DNA of 64,000 nucleotides from Neorhizobium sp. JUb45 (GTDB lineage: Bacteria; Pseudomonadota; Alphaproteobacteria; Rhizobiales; Rhizobiaceae): the NCBI RefSeq assembly GCF_004343585.1, contig NZ_SLYW01000004.1:1-64000 (forward strand), in the 5' to 3' direction. The notes under the pieces were generated by a model. That model saw only the letters and a program-made list of their open reading frames with translations. It was not told the DNA's origin and did not search any database. The translations under genes were made by a program, and so were the position numbers. Below, in pieces: positions 27,999-36,839 of the stretch (its first letter is position 1; the number at the start of each line of letters is the position of its first letter).

Positions 27999-29006
27999 AT
28001 GAGCCGAGACGCCCTCAAGACGCTTTTCCATCCCTTTGCCACCGACGCGGTGCCGATGCCGGGCGAGGGCGAGCGTGTGCTCTTCCTTGGCGCCGAAGCC
28101 GGCCATGCCAAGCCGTCGGACTTTCTCGGCGATATCACCGCCGTGCAGCCCTTCCGACCGCTGTTCCGCGCACTGGGCGACAATGCCTTTCCGGAAGCCG
28201 AAGGCGAAGATTACGATTTCGGCCTCGTTCTGTGCGGCAAGCATCGCGGTGAAAACGAAAACCGGGTGGCCGAAGTTCTGGCCCGCGTAAAGGTCGGCGG
28301 CGTCATCGTCATTGCCGGTGGCAAGGAAGACGGCATCCAGTCGCTCCGCACCATGCTGCTGAAACTCGGTGTCATCCTCGACTACGCACCAAAATATCAT
28401 GGCGTCGCCATCTGGTTCGGCCGTCCGGAAGATGCTTCCGGCAGTATCAAGGCGCTGCGCAAGACCGCAGGCATGGTCGAGGGGCGCTTCGAGACCATTC
28501 CCGGCATCTTCTCCCATGATCATGTCGATCCGGGCTCAGAGCTTCTCGCAAGCCGCCTGCCGACCGATTTCGATGGCAATGCCGCGGATTTTGGTGCCGG
28601 CTGGGGTTATCTCTCCGTCATGCTGGCCGAAAAGTCGCGCCGTACCAACCGCATCGACCTGTTCGAGGCGGACTGGCAGGCGCTGGAATTCGCCAAGCGC
28701 AACCTCGCCGGCAATTGCCCGGATCTCGCCACGCGTTTCTTCTGGCAGGATCTCGGTGCCGAACCGCCGAAGGAAAAATACGATCTCGTGATCATGAACC
28801 CGCCCTTCCACGAGGCGCAGGCAGCCGATCCTGAGCTCGGCAGGACAATGATCCGTACGGCAGCGGCTTCGCTGCGTAGCGGCGGCCAGCTGCTGATGGT
28901 GGCCAATCGTGGCCTGCCCTATGAGCCAGTTCTGGCAGAAGCCTTCCGCGAGAGCGGCGAGACGTGCCGCAATGCCCGCTTCAAGGTGCTGTGGGGACGC
29001 AAATAA
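27999..29006 (+). CDS. RsmC-like class I methyltransferase
   Basis: 335 aa. The C-terminal half is an MTS-type SAM-dependent methyltransferase: motif I ADFGAGWGYLSVML near residue 190 and the catalytic NPPFHE near residue 266. The N-terminal half is a degenerate copy of the fold, as in 16S rRNA (guanine1207-N2)-methyltransferase RsmC. Start ATG in catcATGAGC with AAGG upstream. Placement after pnp fits a role in rRNA modification. The target base is inferred from family only. Confidence 0.85.
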   Translation: MSRDALKTLFHPFATDAVPMPGEGERVLFLGAEAGHAKPSDFLGDITAVQPFRPLFRALGDNAFPEAEGEDYDFGLVLCGKHRGENENRVAEVLARVKVGGVIVIAGGKEDGIQSLRTMLLKLGVILDYAPKYHGVAIWFGRPEDASGSIKALRKTAGMVEGRFETIPGIFSHDHVDPGSELLASRLPTDFDGNAADFGAGWGYLSVMLAEKSRRTNRIDLFEADWQALEFAKRNLAGNCPDLATRFFWQDLGAEPPKEKYDLVIMNPPFHEAQAADPELGRTMIRTAAASLRSGGQLLMVANRGLPYEPVLAEAFRESGETCRNARFKVLWGRK

Positions 29007-29081
29007 GACCTGCTCTTCACTATCCTTGCCAACGCCATCGATTGCATTCTAGGGTTGCGATCGGTGGGTTGGAGTGGTGGC

Positions 29082-29723
29082 GTGAACAGGATTGTGTGCA
29101 GTCTCTGCTGTCTGCTGATATCGGCCGCCGCAGCGCGGCCGGATCAGGTGCGAAACTCCTGGGAATGGTTCAACGCCGCCGAATTTTATGAGGCGCGCGA
29201 GCACCGGAGCGATCGCGATCTGGCGATATCCGCCCGCTATTTCCGGCTGTCCGCCGAGAAAGGAAATCCGGTTGCCGCCTTTAAGCTCGGCGAATTGTAC
29301 GAGCATGGGACCGGGCTGGCAAAAGACCCGCTTCAGGCCTTCAACTGGTACATGCGCTCGGCCGCCAGGAACGACAAACACGGCCAGCTGAAAGTCGGCT
29401 GGTGTTACCAGAAGGGTATCGGCGTTCAGGCCGATCCCAAGATCGCGGCGATCTGGTACCGCATTTCAGCTGAAAACGACAATATCTGGGCCTACCACAT
29501 GCTGGCCTTCATGCTCGCCGACGGTGACGGTGTGAAGAAGGACGTGGCGCTTGCCAGACGGTATCTCGAGCTCAGCCTGCCCAAGACCAAAGACCATTGG
29601 GCGAAATGGAAACTTGCCCAGCTGATTGCTGAGGAAGAGCCTGAAAGGGCAAAATCACTTCTGAAGGAGGCCGCAGCGGCGGGAAATATCCAGGCTGTTG
29701 AGGAGTTGAGGCTTGCGCCCTGA
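29082..29723 (+). CDS. Secreted Sel1-repeat protein
   Basis: 213 aa. GTG start with GGAG 7 nt before it gives a signal peptide (NRIVCSLCCLLISAAAA). The rest is three to four Sel1/TPR-like repeats of about 36 residues (for example AAFKLGELYEHGTGLAKDP and GQLKVGWCYQKGIGVQADP). Such proteins act as periplasmic scaffolds; in rhizobia the family includes ExoR and PodJ-type regulators, but no specific identity can be given. Its TGA stop abuts the stop of the convergent hicB gene with no spacer. Confidence 0.8.
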   Translation: MNRIVCSLCCLLISAAAARPDQVRNSWEWFNAAEFYEAREHRSDRDLAISARYFRLSAEKGNPVAAFKLGELYEHGTGLAKDPLQAFNWYMRSAARNDKHGQLKVGWCYQKGIGVQADPKIAAIWYRISAENDNIWAYHMLAFMLADGDGVKKDVALARRYLELSLPKTKDHWAKWKLAQLIAEEEPERAKSLLKEAAAAGNIQAVEELRLAP

Positions 29724-30119
29724 TCAGGCAGCCTCGATCTCCTTTCGGGCGGCACTGGCAAGAAAGGCAGAGCGGGTTAAACCACGTTCGCGCGCTGCGG
29801 CGTCGATAGCATCCAGCATACCCTTTTCGAACGTGACATTGGCACGCACCACGCGTGTATCATCCTCGATATAGGGAATACGGATAAAAAATGCGCCATT
29901 CGCAAGCTCAGCTCGTATATCGCCGCGTTCGGTGATCTGCCGGTAAGTGGAAGGTTTAGGCAAGTCGGCATCTTCCGCCCAGAGGCGCAGCGCTTCGATC
30001 GCATTGGCGGTCAGATCATTCTCGGTATCAGCAGCCGAAAACACCGAGGACAGATCGGGAAAACGGATACCAAAGGCACTGTCTTCGTCTTTGTGTACGA
30101 GCGCGATGAAATGCTTCAT
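29724..30119 (-). CDS. hicB: HicB family antitoxin
   Basis: 131 aa. The N-terminal HicB partial RNase H-like fold (FGIRFPDLSSVFSAADTEND, near 16-35) binds the toxin; the C-terminal ribbon-helix-helix (about 93-128, VTFEKGMLDAIDAAARERGL) binds DNA for autoregulation. Lies 13 nt after hicA on the same strand, the usual toxin-first order. AGGAAG precedes its ATG. Confidence 0.9.
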   Translation of the reverse strand: MKHFIALVHKDEDSAFGIRFPDLSSVFSAADTENDLTANAIEALRLWAEDADLPKPSTYRQITERGDIRAELANGAFFIRIPYIEDDTRVVRANVTFEKGMLDAIDAAARERGLTRSAFLASAARKEIEAA

Positions 30120-30132
30120 GGCCTGCTTCCTA

Positions 30133-30315
30133 TCAAATCCAGCCCGCTTGCCTGGCGATTGCCATTGCGGTGCCGCTCGGCAGATCCTTCTTTGGATGCG
30201 GTACGATGATCGTCTGAGTGCCTCTGCGGAGCTTGTGATGAGATCCTTTGATCGAGATCAACAGGAAGCCTTCGCGCTTCAGTCTGGCGATGATCTTCTG
30301 GCTATTCCGCTCCAA
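30133..30315 (-). CDS. hicA: HicA family mRNA interferase toxin
   Basis: 60 aa, normal for HicA. A double-stranded-RNA-binding-like fold with the catalytic His in SIKGSHHKLRRG near residue 25 and the conserved VPHPKKDLPSGT near residue 40. It cleaves mRNA when not bound by HicB. The only start available is TTG, with no clear Shine-Dalgarno, which would keep toxin output low. The pair sits between the fabI terminator and the Sel1 gene. Confidence 0.9.
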   Translation of the reverse strand: MERNSQKIIARLKREGFLLISIKGSHHKLRRGTQTIIVPHPKKDLPSGTAMAIARQAGWI

Positions 30316-30342
30316 GCTACCGGAAGGGTACGCGTCAATCGC

Positions 30343-30385
30343 GCAAAAAACAAGAGCATGCGCATCATGATGCGCATGCTCTTGT
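30343..30385 (-). terminator. fabI terminator: 36-nt perfect palindrome
   Basis: Positions 30350-30385 form a perfect palindrome with 18-nt arms and no spacer (core ATGCGCATCATGATGCGCAT). In the minus direction it is followed by a six-U tract. It ends the fabA-fabB-fabI side and lies directly upstream of hicA. Confidence 0.88.
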
Positions 30386-30403
30386 ACAGGTCAGGTTCTG
30401 AAA

Positions 30404-31210
30404 TTACTCGCTGTCGGCCTTGCGCAGATTGTCCAGCGTCGGCAGTGACGTGATGCTGTAGCCGGCGTCGACGTAATGCACCTCGCCGGTCACGCCACGC
30501 GAAAGGTCAGACAACAGGTAGAGAGCCGAGCCGCCAATGTCCTCGATCGTCGCAGTACGGCGAAGCGGCGCGTTTTCTTTGTTCCAAGCATAGATGGCGC
30601 GGGCGTCGGAAATGCCGGCGCCGGCCAGCGTGCGCACAGGGCCTGCCGAGATCGTGTTGACGCGGATGTCCTGTGGGCCGAAATCAGCCGCCAGATAGCG
30701 CACGGAGGCTTCTAGAGCCGCCTTGGCCACGCCCATGACGTTGTAGTTCGGGATGACGCGCTGTGAGCCGTTATAGGTCAGCGTCAGCATTGAGCCGCCA
30801 TTCACCATCAGCGGTGCTGCGCGTTTGGCGATTTCGGTGAAGGAGAAGCACGAGATCACCATGGTGCGCGAAAAGTTTTCGCGCGTGGTTTCGGCGTACT
30901 GGCCCTTCAGCTCGTTCTTGTCGGAAAAGCCGATGGCGTGAACGATGAAGTCGAGCGAGCCCCAGCGTTCCTTGATGGCGTCGAAGGTGGCATCGACGGA
31001 GGCGATATCTTCGACGTCGCAAGGAATGACGAAGTCGGAGCCGACTTCGGTTGCCAGCGGCTTCACGCGCTTGCCCAGCGCATCACCCTGATAGGTGAAT
31101 GCCAGTTCAGCACCTTGCGCCGCCAGCGCCTTGGCAATGCCCCAGGCGATGGAATGGTTGTTCGCAACGCCCATGATCAGGCCGCGTTTGCCCTGCATGA
31201 TACCTGTCAT
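30404..31210 (-). CDS. fabI: Enoyl-[acyl-carrier-protein] reductase (NADH)
   Basis: 268 aa. The N-terminal glycine pattern GKRGLIMGVANNHSIAWGIA binds NAD(P)H and the catalytic Tyr-x6-Lys is seen in YNVMGVAK. It performs the last reduction in each fatty-acid elongation round. The start MTGIMQGKRG lies 4 nt after the fabB stop; the longer reading frame inside fabB is not needed. Translationally close to fabB, ending in a strong terminator. Confidence 0.95.
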   Translation of the reverse strand: MTGIMQGKRGLIMGVANNHSIAWGIAKALAAQGAELAFTYQGDALGKRVKPLATEVGSDFVIPCDVEDIASVDATFDAIKERWGSLDFIVHAIGFSDKNELKGQYAETTRENFSRTMVISCFSFTEIAKRAAPLMVNGGSMLTLTYNGSQRVIPNYNVMGVAKAALEASVRYLAADFGPQDIRVNTISAGPVRTLAGAGISDARAIYAWNKENAPLRRTATIEDIGGSALYLLSDLSRGVTGEVHYVDAGYSITSLPTLDNLRKADSE

Positions 31211-31214
31211 GGGA

Positions 31215-32438
31215 TTATCCGTTATAGCGCTGGAAGACGAGCGTGGCATTGGTGCCGCCGAACCCGAAGGAGTTGGAAAGAACGGTATCGATCTTGGCAT
31301 TGTCGATGCGGCTGCGCACGATCGGAACGCCGTCGAATTCCGGGTCGAGGTTCTGGATATGCGCGCTTTCGCCGATGAATCCGGCCTGCATCATCAGGAG
31401 ACCGTAGATCGATTCCTGCACGCCGGCTGCACCCAGCGAATGACCGGTCAGCGACTTGGTCGACTGGATATGCGGGATCTTGTCCCCGAACACTTCGCGG
31501 ATCGCGCCGATTTCCTTCGAATCGCCCACCGGGGTGGAGGTGCCGTGGGTGTTGATGTAATCCACATCGCCCTTCACGGTGGAGAGAGCCTGACGCATGC
31601 AGCGGATGGCGCCTTCGCCCGACGGTGCAACCATGTCGTAGCCGTCGGAAGTTGCGCCGTAACCGGTGATTTCAGCGTAAATCTTGGCACCGCGGGCCTT
31701 GGCATGTTCCAGTTCTTCGAGAACCAGAACGCCTGCACCACCGGCGATGACAAAGCCGTCACGATCGACGTCGTAGGCGCGCGAAGCGCTCGGGGCGTTG
31801 TCGTTGTATTTCGAAGACATGGCGCCCATGGCGTCGAACAGGTTCGACATGGTCCAGTCGAGATCTTCGTGGCCGCCGGCGAACATGATGTCCTGCTTGC
31901 CCCACTGGATCATTTCCGCTGCATTGCCGATGCAATGTGCAGACGTCGAGCAGGCCGACGAGATCGAGTAGTTGACGCCGTGGATCTTGAACCAGGTGGC
32001 GAGCGTTGCCGATGCCGTCGAGGACATTGCCTTCGGCACGGCGAACGGGCCGATGCGCTTGGGGCTATTGTTTTTGATGGTGATATCGGCGGCTTCGATC
32101 AGCGTGCGGGTGGAAGGACCACCAGAACCCATGATGATGCCGGCACGCTCGTTCTGAGCGTAGTCCTTCTCTTCCAGGCCGCTATCGGCCAGCGCCTGCT
32201 TCATCGCGACATGGTTCCATGCTCCACCCTGGGAGAGGAAGCGCATGGCGCGGCGATCGACGAGGTCCGTCGTGTCGATATTCGGCTTGCCCCAGACCTG
32301 GCATTTGAAGCCGTGCTCGGCGAAGTCGGGGGAAAAGGAAATGCCCGACTTTGCCTGACGCAAGGATTCGGTGACTTCGCCAGCGTCGTTACCGATCGAG
32401 GACACGATCCCCAGGCCCGTGACTACTACCCGTCTCAT
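31215..32438 (-). CDS. fabB: 3-oxoacyl-[acyl-carrier-protein] synthase I
   Basis: 407 aa. The Cys-His-His triad is visible: Cys in [10 protein letters not shown] near 163, His in [11 protein letters not shown] near 298 and His in TGHSLGAAG near 333. The FabB-type condensing enzyme elongates unsaturated acyl chains made by FabA. Lies 44 nt after fabA and 4 nt before fabI. Confidence 0.96.
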   Translation of the reverse strand: MRRVVVTGLGIVSSIGNDAGEVTESLRQAKSGISFSPDFAEHGFKCQVWGKPNIDTTDLVDRRAMRFLSQGGAWNHVAMKQALADSGLEEKDYAQNERAGIIMGSGGPSTRTLIEAADITIKNNSPKRIGPFAVPKAMSSTASATLATWFKIHGVNYSISSACSTSAHCIGNAAEMIQWGKQDIMFAGGHEDLDWTMSNLFDAMGAMSSKYNDNAPSASRAYDVDRDGFVIAGGAGVLVLEELEHAKARGAKIYAEITGYGATSDGYDMVAPSGEGAIRCMRQALSTVKGDVDYINTHGTSTPVGDSKEIGAIREVFGDKIPHIQSTKSLTGHSLGAAGVQESIYGLLMMQAGFIGESAHIQNLDPEFDGVPIVRSRIDNAKIDTVLSNSFGFGGTNATLVFQRYNG

Positions 32439-32482
32439 GTGATCAAACCTTTGTTGTTTTCGTCGACCGCTTGAAAAGCGGT

Positions 32483-32998
32483 TCAGGCCGTCTTGTCTTT
32501 GGCCAGACCGACGCGCAGGTCGGTTGCCTGATAAATGGTCTCGCCATCGGCCTTCAGCCAGCCGTCAGCGGTGCCCAGTACGAGGCGGCCCTTCATGACG
32601 CGCTTGAAGTCGATGCCGAATTCGAGAAGCTTTGTGGTCGGGCGGATCATGCCCTTGAACTTCACTTCGCCGGTCGAAAGCGCCATGCCGCGGCCTTCTT
32701 CACCCAGCCAGCCGAGGAAGAATCCGGTCAGCTGCCACATGCCGTCGAGGCCGAGGCAGCCCGGCATGATCGGGTTGCCTTCGAAATGGCATGGGAAATA
32801 CCAGTCGTCCGGACGCACGTCGTATTCTGCGCGCAGATAACCCTTGTCGAAAGCGCCGCCGGTTTCGGAAATGTCCGTGATGCGGTGGACCATCAGCATG
32901 GGCGGCAAAGGCAATTGCGCGTTACCGGGTCCGAAGAGTTCACCATGTGCGCAGGCGAGGATTTCTTCGTAGCTGTAGCTGGACTGTCTCGTTGCCAT
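32483..32998 (-). CDS. fabA: 3-hydroxydecanoyl-ACP dehydratase/isomerase
   Basis: 171 aa, hot-dog fold. The catalytic His is in [19 protein letters not shown] near residue 70, with the partner Asp in the same segment. It dehydrates beta-hydroxydecanoyl-ACP and isomerises trans-2 to cis-3 decenoyl-ACP, the entry point to unsaturated fatty acids. First gene of fabA-fabB-fabI, divergent from irr across 296 nt. Confidence 0.97.
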   Translation of the reverse strand: MATRQSSYSYEEILACAHGELFGPGNAQLPLPPMLMVHRITDISETGGAFDKGYLRAEYDVRPDDWYFPCHFEGNPIMPGCLGLDGMWQLTGFFLGWLGEEGRGMALSTGEVKFKGMIRPTTKLLEFGIDFKRVMKGRLVLGTADGWLKADGETIYQATDLRVGLAKDKTA

Positions 32999-33294
32999 CA
33001 GGATTATCCATTACTCCGTCGTCGCGGCCATCCGAAGCTATAGAGCAGGATAGGCACAAAATTAAGAGATTGCCCCGATCCGCTTATCGCCGATCAACCG
33101 GGACTGCCCCATACGATCACGAGGGCATATAGGAAGCGAAGCCGCCAAACCAGAGGCGTAAACGTCGAATCTGCGTTTTTTCCATGACACAAAGGGCGTT
33201 CGTGATGGCGCGAACACTTGCGCTATTGAAACCATTCGTCGCTAAAGTTATATCCAGTGTTGAACTTTATCAAAGATGACGGGAGTTTGCCTGC

Positions 33295-33714
33295 ATGATG
33301 GCTGAAGCCAGCATGGACGTGGAGACAAGGTTGCGAGTATGTGGGCTGCGTCCGACGCGGCAACGTATCGCACTCGCCGATCTCCTGTTTGCCAAGGGTG
33401 ACCGCCATTTGACGGTGGAGGAACTGCACGAGGAGGCGACATCCGCCGGCGTGCCGGTGTCTCTTGCGACCGTCTATAATACCCTGCACCAGTTCACCGA
33501 AGCGGGCATGATCCGGGTTCTCGCTGTCGAAAGCGCAAAAACCTATTTCGACACGAATACTTCCGATCACCATCATTTCTTCGTCGAAGGACGCAATGAA
33601 GTGCTGGATATCCCGATCAACAATCTTGCGATCGACAACCTGCCGGCACCGCCGGAAGGCATGGAAATCGCCCATGTTGACGTGATCATCCGTCTCCGCG
33701 AGAAAAAATCCTGA
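33295..33714 (+). CDS. irr: Iron response regulator Irr (Fur family)
   Basis: 139 aa. A winged helix (GLRPTRQRIALADLLF, then SLATVYNTLHQFTEAGMI) and the dimer domain with the DHHHFF histidine cluster near residue 97 that binds haem in Rhizobium-type Irr. It lacks the N-terminal GCPWHD haem motif of Bradyrhizobium Irr. It represses haem synthesis and activates or represses iron genes according to haem supply. Start with GGGAG 9 nt upstream. The irr/fabA divergent pair is conserved in Rhizobiales. Confidence 0.94.
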   Translation: MMAEASMDVETRLRVCGLRPTRQRIALADLLFAKGDRHLTVEELHEEATSAGVPVSLATVYNTLHQFTEAGMIRVLAVESAKTYFDTNTSDHHHFFVEGRNEVLDIPINNLAIDNLPAPPEGMEIAHVDVIIRLREKKS

Positions 33715-33838
33715 TCGCAACTTTGCGGCGCGGCCTCGTCAGCGCCGCGCAAGCGCCATGTGGGAATATGGGATATTGGGCAGCCGTCGATGTGCTGCCC
33801 AGCATCATTTAAAACCATGCCGTCCCGAGGCCATTTTG

Positions 33839-34306
33839 ATGAAAATATTGCCTTTTCTTGCCGCGTTGCTCTGCCTGATCACCGCTGCACCCGCATTTGC
33901 GCAGCAGCAATTGCTGAGCGATCCGGAAATCTATGAAAAAGATCATTTCCGTAAGGAATGCAAAGCCGTCGAATTCGGTGGCGATTTCATCACGCGCATG
34001 GATATCAACAATGATGGCCTGATCGATGCCATCGCCAATCATGGCGCCTATACTTGCGACGGAACGAAGGGCCAGGCCTGCAATGAAGAAGGTTGCCCCT
34101 ATAACTTCTATCTGCAGGTCAAGGAGGGCGGCTATTTCATGATCGCCACCGCCCGCATCCACAGCTACGATTTCATCAAGCGTTTCGGCAACATGGTGTT
34201 CGTCTTCAAAATGGCGCCCAAATATTGCGAACGCGACGGTGGTGAGTCGTGCCAGATGACGGTGCGCGTACGTGGCACCAAGTTCGTGACCATCTCGAAG
34301 AAGTAG
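33839..34306 (+). CDS. Secreted hypothetical protein
   Basis: 155 aa. Signal peptide about 1-22 (KILPFLAALLCLITAAPAFA, cleavage after AFA). The mature protein has six cysteines including CDGTKGQACNEEGC and a DINNDGLIDAI segment that resembles a single calcium-binding EF-hand/dockerin loop (D-x-N-x-D-G). I do not recognise a named family. RBS GAGG before the ATG; the frame open upstream lacks one. Its TAG abuts the stop of the convergent YdcF gene. Confidence 0.75.
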   Translation: MKILPFLAALLCLITAAPAFAQQQLLSDPEIYEKDHFRKECKAVEFGGDFITRMDINNDGLIDAIANHGAYTCDGTKGQACNEEGCPYNFYLQVKEGGYFMIATARIHSYDFIKRFGNMVFVFKMAPKYCERDGGESCQMTVRVRGTKFVTISKK

Positions 34307-35098
34307 TTACTCCGGCAGCAACGATCCGGTTCGACCGGACAGATAATAGCCGACCAGCCCCATCCATTCGCGTGCGGCCGTGGCCGTTTGCTGCGCGTTG
34401 AGCGATGGCTGGGTGAAATCGAAGCCCAGCTTCTCGATGCCGGTGGTGCGATAATCCACCGGCCACGGCGTGACGGCAAGCCTCGCATGGCGAAACAGGC
34501 CGAGCGAGCGCGGCATATGGAAGGCGGAGGTGATCAGCAGGCAATCCGAAAGCCCGCGTTCCTTCAGCAGCGCCGCTGTGTTCAGGGTGTTTTCGAACGT
34601 GTTGCGGGAGCCGTTTTCCTTGATCAGCCGCTCTGAGGATATGCCGAAAGCGGAGAAGAACCGTTCCGATGCATTTGCCTCGCCCTCATAGGCGCCACTG
34701 ATCGAGCCATCACCGCCGGACACCAGAATTTTGGCCTGCGGATATTTCAGCCCCAGTCGTGCCGTCTCGACAAAACGATCCGCTGCCTGATTGAGTTCGA
34801 TGCCGCCGCGGCTTGTCGTCACCTGGTTTTCAAGCGCGCCACCCAGAACGATGATGCAGGAGAGATCCGCCGGATCCGCAGAAGGCTTGCGCACATGGTC
34901 CTCCAGCACCTGCAAAGCGACGCTGCCGGTCGTCGTGTAAAGCGCGACGAACAATACAAGTGCTGCGAAAAATGAAAGGGCAGCACCTGCCTTCCTTGAG
35001 CCGAGCGACGCCAGAAGGGCGCCCGCTAGGCACAAAAAGAAGGCCAGCGAAAGCGGTTGCACCAACAGCCAGACGATTTTGGAAAGATAGAACATCAT
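34307..35098 (-). CDS. YdcF family protein (DUF218)
   Basis: 263 aa. Two N-terminal transmembrane helices (about 10-60) then the DUF218 domain: IIVLGGALEN, ILVSGGDGS, NTFENTLNTAALL and LLITSAFHMPRSLGLF. Related to ElyC/SanA/YdcF, which influence envelope and peptidoglycan precursor lipid metabolism. Single gene, with a promoter presumably in 35099-35161. Function beyond family not known. Confidence 0.85.
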   Translation of the reverse strand: MMFYLSKIVWLLVQPLSLAFFLCLAGALLASLGSRKAGAALSFFAALVLFVALYTTTGSVALQVLEDHVRKPSADPADLSCIIVLGGALENQVTTSRGGIELNQAADRFVETARLGLKYPQAKILVSGGDGSISGAYEGEANASERFFSAFGISSERLIKENGSRNTFENTLNTAALLKERGLSDCLLITSAFHMPRSLGLFRHARLAVTPWPVDYRTTGIEKLGFDFTQPSLNAQQTATAAREWMGLVGYYLSGRTGSLLPE

Positions 35099-35161
35099 CG
35101 GGGAAGGGCGCCTTTCGGATCGATTCGTCGATGACTATAGACCGAAATTCCTCTCTCACAT

Positions 35162-35878
35162 TCAGTGATGCAAGCCGTTGCTCGATGGCGTTGGCCGTTG
35201 GTTGTAACGGTGCTGCAAGGAGCGCGGTATGAACAGCGTGATGGCAGCAAAGCCGAGCGTCAACCATGCCGCCATCTGCAAGGCCTGATCGGGCAGGCCT
35301 ATGGCCAGAGCCGCGCCACAAAGCGCACCGGCTGCCATGCCGAGCCATGGCACGATCTGCACCGTCCAGCCAAAATTGCGCTCTCCTAGGATCGTGCGGC
35401 CGATACCGCGCCCCAGACGGGAAAGGGCGCCGGTGACATAGGTCAGGCCGATCGGCAGGCCCTCGATATGCTCCACCGCTGCATTGACCAGGCCCATTGC
35501 CAGTACCACGGCATTGAACCGCCAGATCGCCAGTTCGGGCGCAGCCAGCGCCGAGGCAACCGCCAGAAGCAGGCCGACCGTGGTGAGAACGGCGAAAATA
35601 CGTCGCTCGAACAGATGCGCGACGATGATGCCAAGCGCATTGCCGATCACGAAGGTGACGATCGCCCCGACCAGCACGAGCGCATGACTGTAATCGCCCT
35701 GCTCGAAAGAGATTGCAGCGCGCGTTGTGTTGCCGGTCATGAACGAGACGAAATCACCGGAAAGCTGCAATCCTATCGCGTCGGTCAATCCGGCCAGGAA
35801 GGAAATCGCCGCAACCAGCGTCACGCCCAGGCTCGTTCGTCTGGTTCGTATCATCCGGCGTCGCCTCTGTATGGTCAT
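35162..35878 (-). CDS. YoaK family (DUF1275) membrane protein
   Basis: 238 aa, six predicted helices. The family pattern AISFLAGLTDAIGLQLSGDF and FVSFMTGNTTRAAIS at the N-terminus is clear. Members are putative small-molecule permeases of unknown substrate. Two starts are possible: 35878, and the ATG eight codons later (35854), which has GAGG 8 nt upstream. Confidence 0.85.
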   Translation of the reverse strand: MTIQRRRRMIRTRRTSLGVTLVAAISFLAGLTDAIGLQLSGDFVSFMTGNTTRAAISFEQGDYSHALVLVGAIVTFVIGNALGIIVAHLFERRIFAVLTTVGLLLAVASALAAPELAIWRFNAVVLAMGLVNAAVEHIEGLPIGLTYVTGALSRLGRGIGRTILGERNFGWTVQIVPWLGMAAGALCGAALAIGLPDQALQMAAWLTLGFAAITLFIPRSLQHRYNQRPTPSSNGLHH

Positions 35879-35947
35879 ATCCCTGTCCTTTTTGCAGGTC
35901 CTATCAGGCGATGATGAATGAGGGTTTCATGCGGGTCTTGATGAAGA

Positions 35948-36775
35948 TCAAGACAGAAGCGTCATCGTCAGCGGATGTGCGGGATCGGCCAGCCCATCCG
36001 TGATATTGAAATGGTGCCGATCCGGCTCGTGATAGCAGCCGGTCCTGGCGCCAAGCCCGGTCCAGATATTGGCAAGAAGATCGTTCTGGCGGAGGAATTC
36101 AGCCCGCTCGCTGGCGCCCACCCAGCAGAACAGCTTTACATCGTCTCCCGGCATCAGCAGCGCCGGGCTTTCCCGTTCGGCTTCGTCCAGCGTCAGCTGA
36201 AGTTTTTCGTTCAGCCGTGTGGGCAGAAGCGGACGCAGATCGTGCAGGCCGGAAATCGATATCGTATTGCCAATGCGGCGGCGGATTTCGGGAGCAAGCG
36301 GCGAGGTATGGGAAACCATGCGGGACACAAGATGCCCGCCTGCGGAATGACCGGTCAGGTGCAGCGGCCCGGCAATCCGTTTCGCCGCCGCCGTTATGGC
36401 CTCGGAAACCTCACGGGTAATGTCGGAAATGCGTGCATCCGGGCAGAGCGTATATTGCGGCAATGCCACGGCATAACCGTGTGTCACCGCGCCATTGGCC
36501 AGATGCGACCAGTAGGATTTGTCGAGGCTCTGCCAGAAACCACCATGGACGTAAACGACCAGTCCCCGTGGCGTTCCTTCCGGCAGAAAGAGATCGAACA
36601 GATGTCGCGGCTTTGATCCGTAGGCGATATCGATCTCGGCGCGGCCGAGTGAGAGTAGCGTGTCCCGGTAGTTTCTGGCCGGCTCAACCCAGGCCTGCGG
36701 CCAGGCGCTGCCATTGGGGATATTGGGTCCGTTGGAATAAGCGTCGTTCCAGTCCGAAACCGCGTGGAAAATCAT
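35948..36775 (-). CDS. Alpha/beta hydrolase, kynurenine formamidase-like
   Basis: 275 aa. The oxyanion-hole motif VHGGFWQ near residue 77 and the nucleophile elbow TGHSAGGHL near 142; Asp and His would lie in the C-terminal part (EPDRHHFNI). HGGFW plus GHSAGGH is the pattern of bacterial arylformamidase-like esterases. Start at MIFHAVSDWNDAYSN, with AGGTG upstream, because the family begins with this W-x3-YxN segment; the open frame continues 48 nt further. The MarR-type regulator lies directly upstream on the same strand and may control it. True substrate unproven. Confidence 0.78.
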   Translation of the reverse strand: MIFHAVSDWNDAYSNGPNIPNGSAWPQAWVEPARNYRDTLLSLGRAEIDIAYGSKPRHLFDLFLPEGTPRGLVVYVHGGFWQSLDKSYWSHLANGAVTHGYAVALPQYTLCPDARISDITREVSEAITAAAKRIAGPLHLTGHSAGGHLVSRMVSHTSPLAPEIRRRIGNTISISGLHDLRPLLPTRLNEKLQLTLDEAERESPALLMPGDDVKLFCWVGASERAEFLRQNDLLANIWTGLGARTGCYHEPDRHHFNITDGLADPAHPLTMTLLS

Positions 36776-36839
36776 GCATGCACCTGTCGTGATGGTCTTG
36801 TAAACCATCACCGTATCACGCATCGCCTGCCAGAAAAGA

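Noticed and set aside
33000..33294. Iron control element in the irr/fabA promoter region
   Set aside because: No TTTAGAA-type dyad could be found; only AT-rich sequence without a clear site.
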